The translations under genes were made by a program, and so were the position numbers. The notes beneath the pieces are model-generated. The model made no database searches and was not told the origin of the DNA. It saw only the letters and a list, made by a program, of their open reading frames with translations. From contig CBDBQH010000003.1 of assembly GCA_965208975.1 (NCBI GenBank), positions 1,488,001 through 1,552,000 of the forward strand: a stretch of DNA of 64,000 bases. Reading direction: 5' to 3'. Positions 17,963 to 27,021 of the stretch are shown one piece after another. The DNA is from G963663315 sp965208975 (GTDB taxonomy: Bacteria; Pseudomonadota; Gammaproteobacteria; Arenicellales; Poriferihabitantaceae). The first letter of the stretch is position 1, and the number at the start of each line of letters is the position of its first letter.

Positions 17963-18823
17963 TCAGAATCTCATCAAACTGAGTAGGTCATACACTGCAC
18001 TTGCAAAAATGCTTAATACTATCCCATACCAAAACTTGCGGTGAAATTTTGACTGATTTTCATTGTTGGTCAGTTCGATAATAGGAAAGGCCCACTTTGT
18101 GTAACCGAACAGCACCCTGTAAGCGTTTATGACAAGGAAGAAAATATAAATATATGCTGCCACAGAAATGAATGAGCTAAAGATACCTAATTTATTTTCG
18201 ATAATGTCAGCAAGGCGCCAACATAAATAAATAGCGGCTGGAAATCCCAAGAGCAATAATCCAATATCGTAGACAGAAGTGGCATGTAAAAAGGCGCGGC
18301 TGTTTGACTTCTTTTCAAGAACTCCCATTACCGCCCGTTGAATTGATGCGATCCACGCGTCTCGGTCCCCCTCAATGGTGAGATTGCTGAAATTTGGCGT
18401 TGGGCCTGAAACTGGATTATTGTTGTCGATTAATGGAGGCGTTAAGAAGTCGAGATTAAGTGTAAAATTATTCAGAGGATCGCGTCCTGCAACTGTTTGG
18501 TAAGCAGCGTTATTCGTGATGTGGATTGATCCAATCGGGTCTGGGATATTGGGAGAGTCAAAAGATTCAGTCCCGTAGCCAAACAATCCTTCCCCATCCT
18601 TTCCAGTAATTATAACGGTTATTCGGAAGGAACGTGCACGCAAGACCTCAAGTTGTTCACGATGCTTTTGATCAGCAGGTCCTTGCTCTAATAGGGAGGC
18701 AACTTCACGATATCCTTCTTCCTCGACGTGTGGCAGAAGCCTTTCGACAATACGTCGTATATCTTCAACGCTTATACTAATGCCTCGTAACGGGATTTTC
18801 TTATTGGTAACTTCAAGAGTCAT
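17963..18823 (-). CDS. Membrane protein of unknown function with polar N-terminal domain
   Basis: 286 residues. The first 190 are soluble in character, with a helical start (ISVEDIRRIVERLLPHVEEEGY) and a beta-rich middle that includes FRITVIITGKDGEGLFGYGTESF. Three hydrophobic segments follow (about 195-215, 220-245 and 265-285). Base composition is more AT-rich than the flanking core genes, as in the neighbouring restriction-modification genes, suggesting transfer. No family recognised; the membrane-plus-sensor layout in an accessory stretch would fit a defence or stress effector, but that is inference. Confidence 0.65.
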   Translation of the reverse strand: MTLEVTNKKIPLRGISISVEDIRRIVERLLPHVEEEGYREVASLLEQGPADQKHREQLEVLRARSFRITVIITGKDGEGLFGYGTESFDSPNIPDPIGSIHITNNAAYQTVAGRDPLNNFTLNLDFLTPPLIDNNNPVSGPTPNFSNLTIEGDRDAWIASIQRAVMGVLEKKSNSRAFLHATSVYDIGLLLLGFPAAIYLCWRLADIIENKLGIFSSFISVAAYIYIFFLVINAYRVLFGYTKWAFPIIELTNNENQSKFHRKFWYGIVLSIFASAVYDLLSLMRF

Positions 18824-19173
18824 TGATGGTTACTTTTTGTTGAGCTTTTAATCTGTGAGAGTCTCTGATTATATGCCATGTCAGCTAGCAATGGCTGTGG
18901 ATTGATACTTGGAAGTCTTAACGGTTTGCCGGATTTGAATAGAGAATCTGTAATTGAAGAACACGCATTGGCTGGTGGTGGCGCACCTTGAGCAATCTGG
19001 ATGGCGAAGAAAGCCTTGTTGACACCTTGTTGAAACAACGAAGACTGAAACCGCAGGCTACGTACGCCTGAAATATGGAAATGAGAGGAAATTCCTTGTG
19101 TTTTCTGTCTCCGGGTCGCTGATTCCGGGCCATTGGAGCATTCCAATCTACTGAAATCCCGGATACATCCCAA
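18820..19173 (-). other. Gap of about 395 bases with one doubtful reading frame
   Basis: A 117-codon minus-strand frame ends with a 4-base ATGA overlap onto the 286-residue membrane protein. Its residues (many Ser, Gln and Asn, no hydrophobic core, no motif) do not look like a real protein. A second frame overlaps it. I see no other feature before the plus-strand gene at 19219, whose ribosome site GAGGGTAACGAA closes the gap. Confidence 0.25.
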
Positions 19174-19218
19174 AAACTGTATTGATCAGACTTTCCTTAA
19201 TCCCATGAGGGTAACGAA

Positions 19219-19670
19219 ATGACCAAAGATGAGGTATTGGCGATGATGGAACTGACCAAAGACCACCTGAAGGATCAGGCAGACGACCGTCGTTTGGTGA
19301 CAATGAAAGCCGGGATCATGATCGGCATTGGTTCTTTTATCGTTACTAGCAATTTGCAGCAGCTTAACTGTTTGTCTGCTATCGGATATTTTTGCATGTT
19401 TGTATCCATGGCCTGCGGTCTGTATGTGATCTGGCCCAAAAATTATTTTTCAGGGCCGAAACTGGACAAGGCAAAATCAGAGATTGAAAAATATGGATAT
19501 ACCGATGGATTGATCTGGATAGTTGAAGCAAACATTATGACATGATAATCACAATGCAAAAAATTCATACCGTGCGGCACCGCGCTAAATATCGGGATTG
19601 CCACCTTGATGGTTGTCAGTCTGCTAATTTCATTCCCGTCCACGTTTGACTGGCGGCTACTAAATCACTT
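19219..19670 (+). pseudogene. Frameshifted small membrane protein
   Basis: The first 108 codons (19219-19545) encode a helical start (VLAMMELTKDHLKDQADDRRLVTMK) and two hydrophobic segments, then stop abruptly after IWIVEANIMT. A continuing protein-like reading is found in the other frames: HDNHNAKNSYRAAPR just after the stop, then a third hydrophobic segment IGIATLMVVSLLISFPSTF around 19590-19650. Two small indels would join the three parts into a protein with three membrane segments. The layout resembles the small membrane effectors found in some defence cassettes, but I cannot name the family. Confidence 0.5.
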
Positions 19671-19798
19671 GGCTTGGGAGTGTTCTTGAGCTTTAGCGGC
19701 TTCGGTCGTAGTGGTTTCTCGGTGTCATATCTATAACTTGGTCATTGCTGTATATCTGGACAACTCCCTTACTAGTAGGGCTGTTGTACTGCATTAAA

Positions 19799-20941
19799 TT
19801 AAGTGCATCCTGTGTCAATCAGGAATAAAAATTCTTGATTGGGAAATTCTACGTCACGCAGCCATTCGTTAGTCCACTTCATAGATGCCATGACATTACG
19901 TTTATAATTTACTTTAACAGTATCAACGATATCCCCATTTTCGGAAAGAATTTTGTTCATTTCTTCTGCGGTAGCACGTCCCCCTGAACTATATGATAGT
20001 ATGATCCATCGTGCTGATGTAGATTGAATTAGCCGTCCAATTGCTTCAACAGCAAGGAATCGTCCTGATTGACGGTTTCTTTTGAACTCTTCAAAGACAG
20101 ACCCAGCAATTGGATCAGAAGTATCTTCTCTACGCTTGGCTTTGCCAAACAAGTTCGGTGAATCGTTTAGGCATATGGTTGTCCACAAATGATAATATGA
20201 AGCATATCTGATGCGTGAAGGAGGCATCTTTTCGTTATTAGATCCATACGGCGGATCGTAGTATGCGAGATCCACATCAATATCAGCAACACTAAATATG
20301 TTTTCGCGCATAACTTCAGTATTTTTATCAGCAACAAACAGATTTGGAATTTCGAGATGTAATTCTTTGTAAGATCTAGGGGACCACTCCTTAAGGTACG
20401 ATACAAAATGACCCAGAGTACTATCCACACGATCCAAGCCTAAAATCAAACTCGTCAATGCAACAGCTTTCTCAATAGGTGACAATGATAAATCATCAAT
20501 TTTTTCACGAATTCCATCTAACTTTCGTGTATTGTGGATTTGCCAAGGTTTTTTAAGACCATCACATTGAATAGAAATACCGTCATTTAAGCGACCGCCA
20601 TAGTGTTCAGTAAACCAGCCATCTTTCGGAGCAACAGAATTTAAACTTCGAATTAACGTCGCATAATGTTCTCTTGGTTGACGATTTAGAAGATAGCATT
20701 TCCCGAAAACTTCTGACCAAACCGCAATATCATTACTAACAACCCGATATCCTGATTTAGCGAATGCTTGGGATACCCGAGTCGATCCAGAAAAACCATC
20801 AAGAATACTTGTTGCTCCGGTTCGATGAGCCAAATCTAAAATATATGGCAATAGCTTAAGTTTTGAGCCGGCATATTTGATTCCTTGTGTGGTGGGTACA
20901 TTGAGGAGAATGTCGTCAAGCAATGCGAGATTTTTCGTCAT
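19799..20941 (-). CDS. D12-class adenine-specific DNA methyltransferase
   Basis: 380 residues; methylates adenine N6 in a specific sequence using S-adenosylmethionine. Motif X is KYAGSK (23-27 region), the SAM-binding motif I is ILDGFSGSTRV (from Asp48), and the catalytic motif IV is DPPY at 229-232, in the X-I-IV order of the alpha (D12) class. ATGA overlap with the preceding gene shows the two are translated together. That gene is probably the matching endonuclease, so this is the protective half of a type II system. The AT-rich composition differs from core genes nearby. Confidence 0.88.
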   Translation of the reverse strand: MTKNLALLDDILLNVPTTQGIKYAGSKLKLLPYILDLAHRTGATSILDGFSGSTRVSQAFAKSGYRVVSNDIAVWSEVFGKCYLLNRQPREHYATLIRSLNSVAPKDGWFTEHYGGRLNDGISIQCDGLKKPWQIHNTRKLDGIREKIDDLSLSPIEKAVALTSLILGLDRVDSTLGHFVSYLKEWSPRSYKELHLEIPNLFVADKNTEVMRENIFSVADIDVDLAYYDPPYGSNNEKMPPSRIRYASYYHLWTTICLNDSPNLFGKAKRREDTSDPIAGSVFEEFKRNRQSGRFLAVEAIGRLIQSTSARWIILSYSSGGRATAEEMNKILSENGDIVDTVKVNYKRNVMASMKWTNEWLRDVEFPNQEFLFLIDTGCT

Positions 20942-21804
20942 TCCGGGAGCCCTGCACTTTGTTTTAAAAGAGAGATATCTTCTTTAATTTTCTCAAGTGC
21001 ACTTGTATGACCAAGTGGTGATGAAACAAGAGCGTGCGAAAAGAGCTTTACTAAAACATGATTAGGGGAGTAATCAATCCAACCATTGGTGATGCTGTTA
21101 AAAAACCTTATACCATTCCTGGTATGCGTCCAAAGTCCACGTTGAAGTGCATTCGCAGCTGCATCGCCATAGCGTACTTCACAAATATAATTATCTTCAA
21201 CATCATAGAATCGATACACTGGGTGTTTTCTTTTTTGTCCTACTCCCTCGCGTACAATACGTACGACTGCGTCACGTGCAACGGCATAGTCAAATACTAG
21301 AATATTGCAACGTTGAGATTTTTCGTTGTATATCAATGGCAAAACATTAATGTTTCTGAAAGCAGAAAAAGCGGGATCGTCGAGAATTACGTTGACTTTT
21401 TTACTTCCTATAATATCTCCACCTTCTTGTTCAAGGCGAGGGAACATGGAATACGTTTTGTCTGTAGAAAGCTGTAAAGGGCCATCTCCATATGCCTTAA
21501 GGCTGACCGGAAATTCAGCCTCCGTGATTTCGTTGATAATTTTAATATCTTCCTCTTGAGATTTAGCTCGAAACAAATCTTTCCCGACATGTACAGAATG
21601 AAAATCATACATGTATTGGTTGATAAACTCGGAAATTGCAATTTCAGCTAAGTCACCATGCGTCTTGTTCCCAATAAGCCGCATCGTAAATATATTACCG
21701 AGTGTCGTCGTAATAAGTTCAGGTTGTTTACTGATTAGAAGTTTAAGGCGTGTCGTGAATTCCTTGTAAGCCGTTGCAGAATCCATCAGCGATTTCACTT
21801 TCAA
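20938..21804 (-). CDS. Putative type II restriction endonuclease
   Basis: 288 residues, first gene of a two-gene unit with the D12 methyltransferase (4-base overlap). No closely familiar family, but a plausible PD-(D/E)XK core can be read: Glu in HGDLAEIAISEF, then EEDIKIINE and EFPVSLKAYGDG, where Asp/Glu-x-(n)-S-x-K would be the metal site. The rest lacks membrane segments and ATPase motifs. The assignment rests mainly on operon position next to a methyltransferase, which is the classic arrangement. Recognition sequence unknown. Confidence 0.65.
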   Translation of the reverse strand: MKVKSLMDSATAYKEFTTRLKLLISKQPELITTTLGNIFTMRLIGNKTHGDLAEIAISEFINQYMYDFHSVHVGKDLFRAKSQEEDIKIINEITEAEFPVSLKAYGDGPLQLSTDKTYSMFPRLEQEGGDIIGSKKVNVILDDPAFSAFRNINVLPLIYNEKSQRCNILVFDYAVARDAVVRIVREGVGQKRKHPVYRFYDVEDNYICEVRYGDAAANALQRGLWTHTRNGIRFFNSITNGWIDYSPNHVLVKLFSHALVSSPLGHTSALEKIKEDISLLKQSAGLPE

Positions 21805-21942
21805 GAGATAAGTTATGTAGTTAAGAATTCGAAGTAATCACTCTACCAAACATTGATTTAAACGGTTCCCTTCATTGAGCTTGGCTGATTATTTCCAATA
21901 CCTTTATAGCTCTTTTGGTCGTCTGTGTAAATAGATAGAGCA

Positions 21943-22895
21943 CTAAGGTCTCCCCATTTTTTCAGGTAAGGATGGGCGCAAGCCGCCCGTTATTGATGAA
22001 CAATTCGGCCTGTCTGGGCGGAGGGCGTTTGGGTTTTCTCCACCAGTCATAGAAAAGGGTTTTGGCATCCGCAAATAACGCCTGCCAGCCCGATAACAGC
22101 GTATAGAACGGAAAAACCAGGGGTTTGTGACTCTTTTGCCGTTTCGCCTTGTAGATGAGTTTCTGCCCCTGATTCTGGTGACAGGCCAGCAATCCCCAGG
22201 CTAACGTCGCCAGTGCAACCAGATTCTGCAAGGTCGCCAGTTTCCGGGCTTGAACCTTCTCCAATCCAAACCCCTGCTTGCTGAACCGATACCCTTCCTC
22301 ACAGGCCCAACGACCCATATACGATTGAATCAATCGCTCCCCTTGCAACCGACCCCGTATCCGCTCGGTACTGACCAATACCATCGGTTGTTGTTTGCCA
22401 TGACGCACCACAACCATCGACAACGGGGTATCGGGATGTTCTTTCAAGGATACGGTCGTCATACCAAAACGTACCGACTCCTGTGCCTGTTTCGTCAGCT
22501 TGCCCCGATGCTTCAACGGCAACTGACACGCAATCTGTTGCGCCGTTCTCTTTGACCCTCTCCACAACCAGTGACGAAGATTGGCCGCCCGTACCACAAT
22601 CCTCCAATCTCCTTGAAGCCAGAAATCCCATAACACGCCCCGGTCTCCGCCATCACTTTGGCAACGGGTTGACTGATCCAATCACTCGATTGATTCACAC
22701 AATCGACAATTCGCACTTTCCATTTGTTGCGTTCCCGGCTATCATTAGTCATCTTCAGTTCTCTTTTGGGTTCAGTGGTTTATGATAAAACCATTGTACC
22801 AGAAGCAGAACTGAAGATCCCATTCAATATCCTCCCTTTCTACAACCTTTTCAACCGCTTATATAACACTCAAATAAAAAATGGGGAGACCTTAG
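21943..22895 (-). mobile_element. IS4-family insertion sequence, deleted derivative
   Basis: 953 bases with inverted ends CTAAGGTCTCCCCATTTTTT and its complement, flanked by an 8-base target duplication ATAGAGCA at 21935-21942 and 22896-22903. The element holds only the C-terminal two thirds of a transposase, broken by a frameshift, so it should not move without help. It lies between the restriction-modification genes and the hydantoinase A-like gene, 31 bases past the latter's stop codon. Confidence 0.8.
21962..22752 (-). pseudogene. IS4-family transposase, frameshifted and N-terminally deleted
   Basis: Two overlapping frames make up the remains. The upstream one (22752-22513) has residues NKWKVRIVDCVNQSSDW; the downstream one (from 22681) has GGDRG, which holds the second catalytic Asp, then LQGDWRIVVRAANLRH. 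Near the end, residues YMGRWACEEGYRFSK fit exactly the Y-2-R-3-E-6-K signature of IS4-family enzymes, holding the catalytic Glu. The usual N-terminal third with the first Asp is not present, and the total is too short for an active member (about 400 residues). Confidence 0.75.
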
Positions 22896-22934
22896 ATAGA
22901 GCAATCATGTCAGAGCAATCAAAAACACCGACAA

Positions 22935-24944
22935 TCACTGCGTCAGGCAGTTCGGGCGGCCGGAGGCGATGGCTGTGATTCGGGTACTAACGAACAATTC
23001 GCCGTCAATGTCATGCCGGACATGATTCGCGTCCTGCCGGATTCTGGTTTCGACCGCGGTCGCCCCGGCCGCTACGGCCATTGAGGTTGCTTCCTGCCTG
23101 GCAATTCTGGTGGCTTCCTCGATAGCCGGTTCGAGATTCTCGAACCGGATCGGTTGATCCTTGTGGAACAGATAAAACACGCCGAACTGAGGCTGGGCTA
23201 CGGTCACATGAGCGATCTGCACGACCGCGCCGAGCACCGCTCCGATGGCATTCGCCGTCTCGGCGTTTTCGGGTAAATTCAGGGAAACCTTGAGCTTTTT
23301 CGCCACATCCGGGAAATAATCCGCCGCCGGCCCACCCACGGCGACAAGCGGATAATTCTGTGAAAACTCCAGTTTGAACAGAGGATTCACTTCTTTCGAG
23401 CGACCCTGCCCAAGCACGATATCGGCCAGCAACCGGGTCAGGTTTTGTGATTGCGAATCCGCCAGTTTTCCATGCTGGTTGAGCCCCGCCTCGATCAGCG
23501 TCTGGCTGATTTTGCTGGTCACCAGATGAAACACTTCCTGGCAGGGCGCTACCGCATCCCCATCGGGCCAGCTGCCGTATCCATACAGGTGACGCATCTG
23601 CCGGGCCCATATTTTCGCCCCGAGCCGGGCAGCCTGGCTATCCCAGTGATCACTCATGCCGAGCACATGGGTTGCGTCTGACGGGGTAAATCCACTGTAA
23701 ATCACCAGCCCCATCCGTTCCATTCTGGCAACCGCCCGCAGCATACTCCGATTATCGTCGATCAGCGTTTCCAGTTCGATCGGCCCTTGCTGCAACCTCT
23801 CCCAGGTCCGCCGCTCGATTTCACTCAACTGTCGCAGCAGTACCTCATTTTTCTGCAACGGCAAAGCGAATTTGTTGTTTCTCGGGCTGGGTGAACCACT
23901 TTCCTGCCGCCGAATGGCTGGCATGACCTCCGGGAACTGGTGCGCCAGCAGGCTCATCGGCACCACCCTTCGTCCGGAGATATTCAACCCGGAGCGGAAT
24001 CCGAGTTCGCTGTCACCGCCCAGGCCAATCGAAAATACCCGGATGGCCTCGACCATCGGCTGCCAGGCGCCGATCCGGGCGCCGTCTTCACACAGCTCCG
24101 GTTGACCATCGGTGACAATCGCTATATCGGTAGTGGTTCCACCCATATCGACAACGATGGCGTTTTTCTGCCCGCTCAGGGCACAGGCCCCGATCACGCT
24201 GGCCGCCGGCCCGGAAAGGACAGTGGCAACCGGCTGCAGGCGGGCGGTCTGCGCGTTGACCAGCGAACCATCCCCTTTTACAATCATTAACGGCGCTTCA
24301 ATTCCCTTTTCATTCAGTATGGTTTCCACTGAATCGATCAACAATTGAATGTACAGGATCATGCGGGCATTGAGGGCAGCGGTCAGCGCTCTCCTGGGAG
24401 CGCCCAGACTGGAAGCCAGTTCATGCCCGCAGGCAGCGGGTTTGTCGGTCAGTTCATGGACCAGGTCACGAAGCTGTTTTTCATGGGCAGGGTTGCGGGT
24501 TGCGAACATGCCGGATATCGCGAACGCGGAAACCCGGTCGTTTTGTTCCATAATCCGGTCTCTGGCCAATTCAATATCCAGCGGCTTCAACTCCTCACCG
24601 ATCGCGTCATGACCACCATCAATCAGGGAAATCAGATCCTGATCGACGATCTCGGTCAGTCCGCTTTTATCCACCTGGGCCTGATTGTAGCCCGGCAACA
24701 GGACACCAACCGGCGCCCCCCGCCCCTCAACTACCGAGTTCGTGGATAAAGTGGTGGAAAGCGCAACGAGATTGACCTCTGCAATACGCGACGGCGGCAA
24801 ACTTGAAATCGCATGGCCGATACCGATGGTCAGGTCGAAACGGGTCGTCAGGCTTTTGTTCCTTGCCAATACAGCCTGATTCTCATCGACGATCACCGCG
24901 TCCGTGTAGGTGCCTCCGGTATCAATCCCGAGCTGACAGGCCAT
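22935..24944 (-). CDS. Hydantoinase/oxoprolinase A-family protein
   Basis: 669 residues of the ATP-dependent hydantoinase A / acetone carboxylase family, which uses ATP to activate cyclic amides or ketones. The N-terminal domain starts LGIDTGGTYTDAV, and the ASKHA phosphate motif recurs in VVDMGGTTTDIAI near residue 270. A Gly-rich stretch (GLGGDSELGF) follows. The partner HyuB subunit is absent; what follows is the IS element. The gene is 27 bases downstream of fccB in the same direction, so it appears to be the last gene of the sulfide dehydrogenase operon, which is an unusual partnership. Substrate unknown. Confidence 0.85.
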   Translation of the reverse strand: MACQLGIDTGGTYTDAVIVDENQAVLARNKSLTTRFDLTIGIGHAISSLPPSRIAEVNLVALSTTLSTNSVVEGRGAPVGVLLPGYNQAQVDKSGLTEIVDQDLISLIDGGHDAIGEELKPLDIELARDRIMEQNDRVSAFAISGMFATRNPAHEKQLRDLVHELTDKPAACGHELASSLGAPRRALTAALNARMILYIQLLIDSVETILNEKGIEAPLMIVKGDGSLVNAQTARLQPVATVLSGPAASVIGACALSGQKNAIVVDMGGTTTDIAIVTDGQPELCEDGARIGAWQPMVEAIRVFSIGLGGDSELGFRSGLNISGRRVVPMSLLAHQFPEVMPAIRRQESGSPSPRNNKFALPLQKNEVLLRQLSEIERRTWERLQQGPIELETLIDDNRSMLRAVARMERMGLVIYSGFTPSDATHVLGMSDHWDSQAARLGAKIWARQMRHLYGYGSWPDGDAVAPCQEVFHLVTSKISQTLIEAGLNQHGKLADSQSQNLTRLLADIVLGQGRSKEVNPLFKLEFSQNYPLVAVGGPAADYFPDVAKKLKVSLNLPENAETANAIGAVLGAVVQIAHVTVAQPQFGVFYLFHKDQPIRFENLEPAIEEATRIARQEATSMAVAAGATAVETRIRQDANHVRHDIDGELFVSTRITAIASGRPNCLTQ

Positions 24945-24971
24945 AACAGCCGCGCCCGATTTTATACTGGC

Positions 24972-26237
24972 TCAGCCGAACATGTCCGCAGAAATACCCT
25001 CATACCAGCCGAGGGACTCTTCGTAAGTCGCCTTGCGCAACTCAGCGGTTTCACCCACCTGTGAGATAAATCCGTCTACTTTCGCAATTTTCTCATCAGT
25101 CGCTTTATAGGTGGCGCCAACCTTGACGCCGTCGTCGGTCTCGATAAGCGACCAGCAGGTATTGGCAAACCGGGCCGGAAAGACATCCGATCCACTCAGG
25201 GCTCCCCGTATCGCCATGGCGCAAACCTTGGCCTGACTGTTGGCCGAAAAGCCGGATTTGGGCATATCGCCCTGCTGCGAGGCGTCACCCAACACATGGA
25301 TGTTGTCATCCATCCGACTCTGCATCGTGTGCGGGACAACGGGCGCCCAGCCGGCCTCGTTGACAATCCCCGCGACTTCGGCGATACGCCCCGCCTTCTG
25401 GGCCGGAATCACATTGCACACATCCACTTTGGTGGCCTCACCATCAATCACCACTTCCATTGATTCGGGCCGCACCTCGATCTTCTGGTCACCAAATTCC
25501 GGCCAGATTCGCTCAACCATGCCCGCATAATAGCGTTTCCACCCATCTTCGAAAAGAGCTTGTTTGGAAAACTTCTGCTTCGGGTCCACGATCAGGATTT
25601 TCGCCGTTGGATTCTTCTGTTTCAGTACATGGGCAACCATTGATATCCGCTCGTAAGGTCCTGGCGGACAGCGATACGGGTTCGGCGGCGGTACCATGCA
25701 GTAGACACCGCCGGCCGGCATTGCCTCAACCTGCGCTTTCAGGAGTTGTGTCTGCGATCCGGCCTTGTAGGCATGCGGCATCAGATTCTGCCGCGACAGG
25801 TCCCAGCCCGGCACGGAGCCGGATTTGAAATCAATCCCTGGCGACAGAACCAGCCGATCATAAGAAAGGCTGCCACCGCCGGCGAGCGCAACAGTGCGGG
25901 CGTTTGCGTCGACACCCACGGCCCAATCATGGACGACGTTGATTCCATAAGCGCTCGCCAGAGCGCCATAGCTGTGCCCGATCGAATCAAAATCACGAAA
26001 GCCCCCGATATAGAGATTCGAGAAAAAACACGAATAATAGGCTTTGGATGAATCCACCAGGGTTACGTCAATCGCCCCCGCGGAATCTTTGGAGATATAA
26101 CGCGCCGCTGTCGCTCCGCCAGCGCCGCCACCCACTACAACCACACGTGGCCGCGTCTGACCCAGTACCGCCGGCGCCGATAGCGCTGCCGAAACAGTGA
26201 CAGCCGAGGCAAGAAGTTGTCTTCTGTTCAGTTTCAT
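24972..26237 (-). CDS. fccB: FccB, flavoprotein subunit of sulfide dehydrogenase (flavocytochrome c)
   Basis: Periplasmic FAD enzyme that oxidises sulfide and passes electrons to the cytochrome subunit. The 421 residues start with a twin-arginine-like signal (MKLNRRQLLASAVTVSAAL). The FAD-binding loop VVGGGAGGATAA is at 34-45. Cys70 in AYYSCFFSN is the residue that carries covalent FAD in known flavocytochromes c, and the redox-active pair is likely Cys in YRCPPGPYERI and NTCWSLIE. fccA lies 16 bases upstream. The alternative name SoxF applies to the same family. Confidence 0.93.
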   Translation of the reverse strand: MKLNRRQLLASAVTVSAALSAPAVLGQTRPRVVVVGGGAGGATAARYISKDSAGAIDVTLVDSSKAYYSCFFSNLYIGGFRDFDSIGHSYGALASAYGINVVHDWAVGVDANARTVALAGGGSLSYDRLVLSPGIDFKSGSVPGWDLSRQNLMPHAYKAGSQTQLLKAQVEAMPAGGVYCMVPPPNPYRCPPGPYERISMVAHVLKQKNPTAKILIVDPKQKFSKQALFEDGWKRYYAGMVERIWPEFGDQKIEVRPESMEVVIDGEATKVDVCNVIPAQKAGRIAEVAGIVNEAGWAPVVPHTMQSRMDDNIHVLGDASQQGDMPKSGFSANSQAKVCAMAIRGALSGSDVFPARFANTCWSLIETDDGVKVGATYKATDEKIAKVDGFISQVGETAELRKATYEESLGWYEGISADMFG

Positions 26238-26253
26238 GTTCCCCCCTGTGAAT

Positions 26254-27021
26254 TTACGGTTGGTTATTCAAATCCCGGAAATACGCGGCTAATGAGGCAA
26301 TCTCTTCATCAGACAATCGGGCAGCGATCATCTGCATGGCCGGATGGACGCGCTTTCCGTTCTTGTACGCCTGCAAGGTTATCACGAAATCATCCGTCGG
26401 CCAACTTGTGATGGAGGGAATCCCGGCATCCACCCCGTCGCTGCGGTGGCAGGTGGTGCACTCGCTCGCCAGGTAGGCGCCGTATTGCGGATTTCCCCGG
26501 ATCGACAGAATCTCCGGGGCAAGGCCGTATTGCGCCGGCGTCATGGTTGGCAGCGCCGCGGGAGCATCGGCCAGGGACCCGGAGAATCTGCGTAACCAGT
26601 CCAGCAAGTCCGCTCGATCACCGGCTGACGGCATACCCCCGAAGCTCATTCGTGACTGCGGCGCCACGGCGGACGGGCTGGACAGAAAGGCGTCCAGCGT
26701 CTGTTCCGTCCAGACCAGACCATCCGCCCCGGCCTTTTGGAGTGCGCGGGAATAGAGGAAACCCTCGACCGAACCGGCCCGGCGCCCGACGATTCCGTTC
26801 AAATGCGGTCCGATCCGATGCCCGGCGCCCTGACCGACCTGATGACAGCGGTTGCATTGCTGGTAGAGTTCAGCCCCGCGCTTCGTGTCCGCTCCCCATG
26901 TGCCTGCTGCCGTGAATACAGTCAGCGCCAACGTCGATACCATCCACAGGACACTGCGGGGCGCCCTGTCCCGATGTCTGGCTGCCGGCTTGCCTGTCGC
27001 TCTGCCCCGCTTGTGTTTCAT
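26254..27021 (-). CDS. fccA: FccA, diheme cytochrome c subunit of sulfide dehydrogenase
   Basis: 255 residues from ATG 27021, which overlaps the stop of the upstream gene by 4 bases; a longer frame to 27168 lies inside that gene. An N-terminal hydrophobic export segment is followed by two heme sites, CNRCH at 56-60 and CTTCH at 188-192. The first domain resembles class I cytochrome c (GPHLNGIVGRRAG, then the Met ligand in MSFGGM). The second resembles the FccA/SoxE type with axial Met in HPAMQMIAARLSDEE. Two hemes match the flavocytochrome c of purple sulfur bacteria. It accepts electrons from FccB. Confidence 0.92.
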   Translation of the reverse strand: MKHKRGRATGKPAARHRDRAPRSVLWMVSTLALTVFTAAGTWGADTKRGAELYQQCNRCHQVGQGAGHRIGPHLNGIVGRRAGSVEGFLYSRALQKAGADGLVWTEQTLDAFLSSPSAVAPQSRMSFGGMPSAGDRADLLDWLRRFSGSLADAPAALPTMTPAQYGLAPEILSIRGNPQYGAYLASECTTCHRSDGVDAGIPSITSWPTDDFVITLQAYKNGKRVHPAMQMIAARLSDEEIASLAAYFRDLNNQP

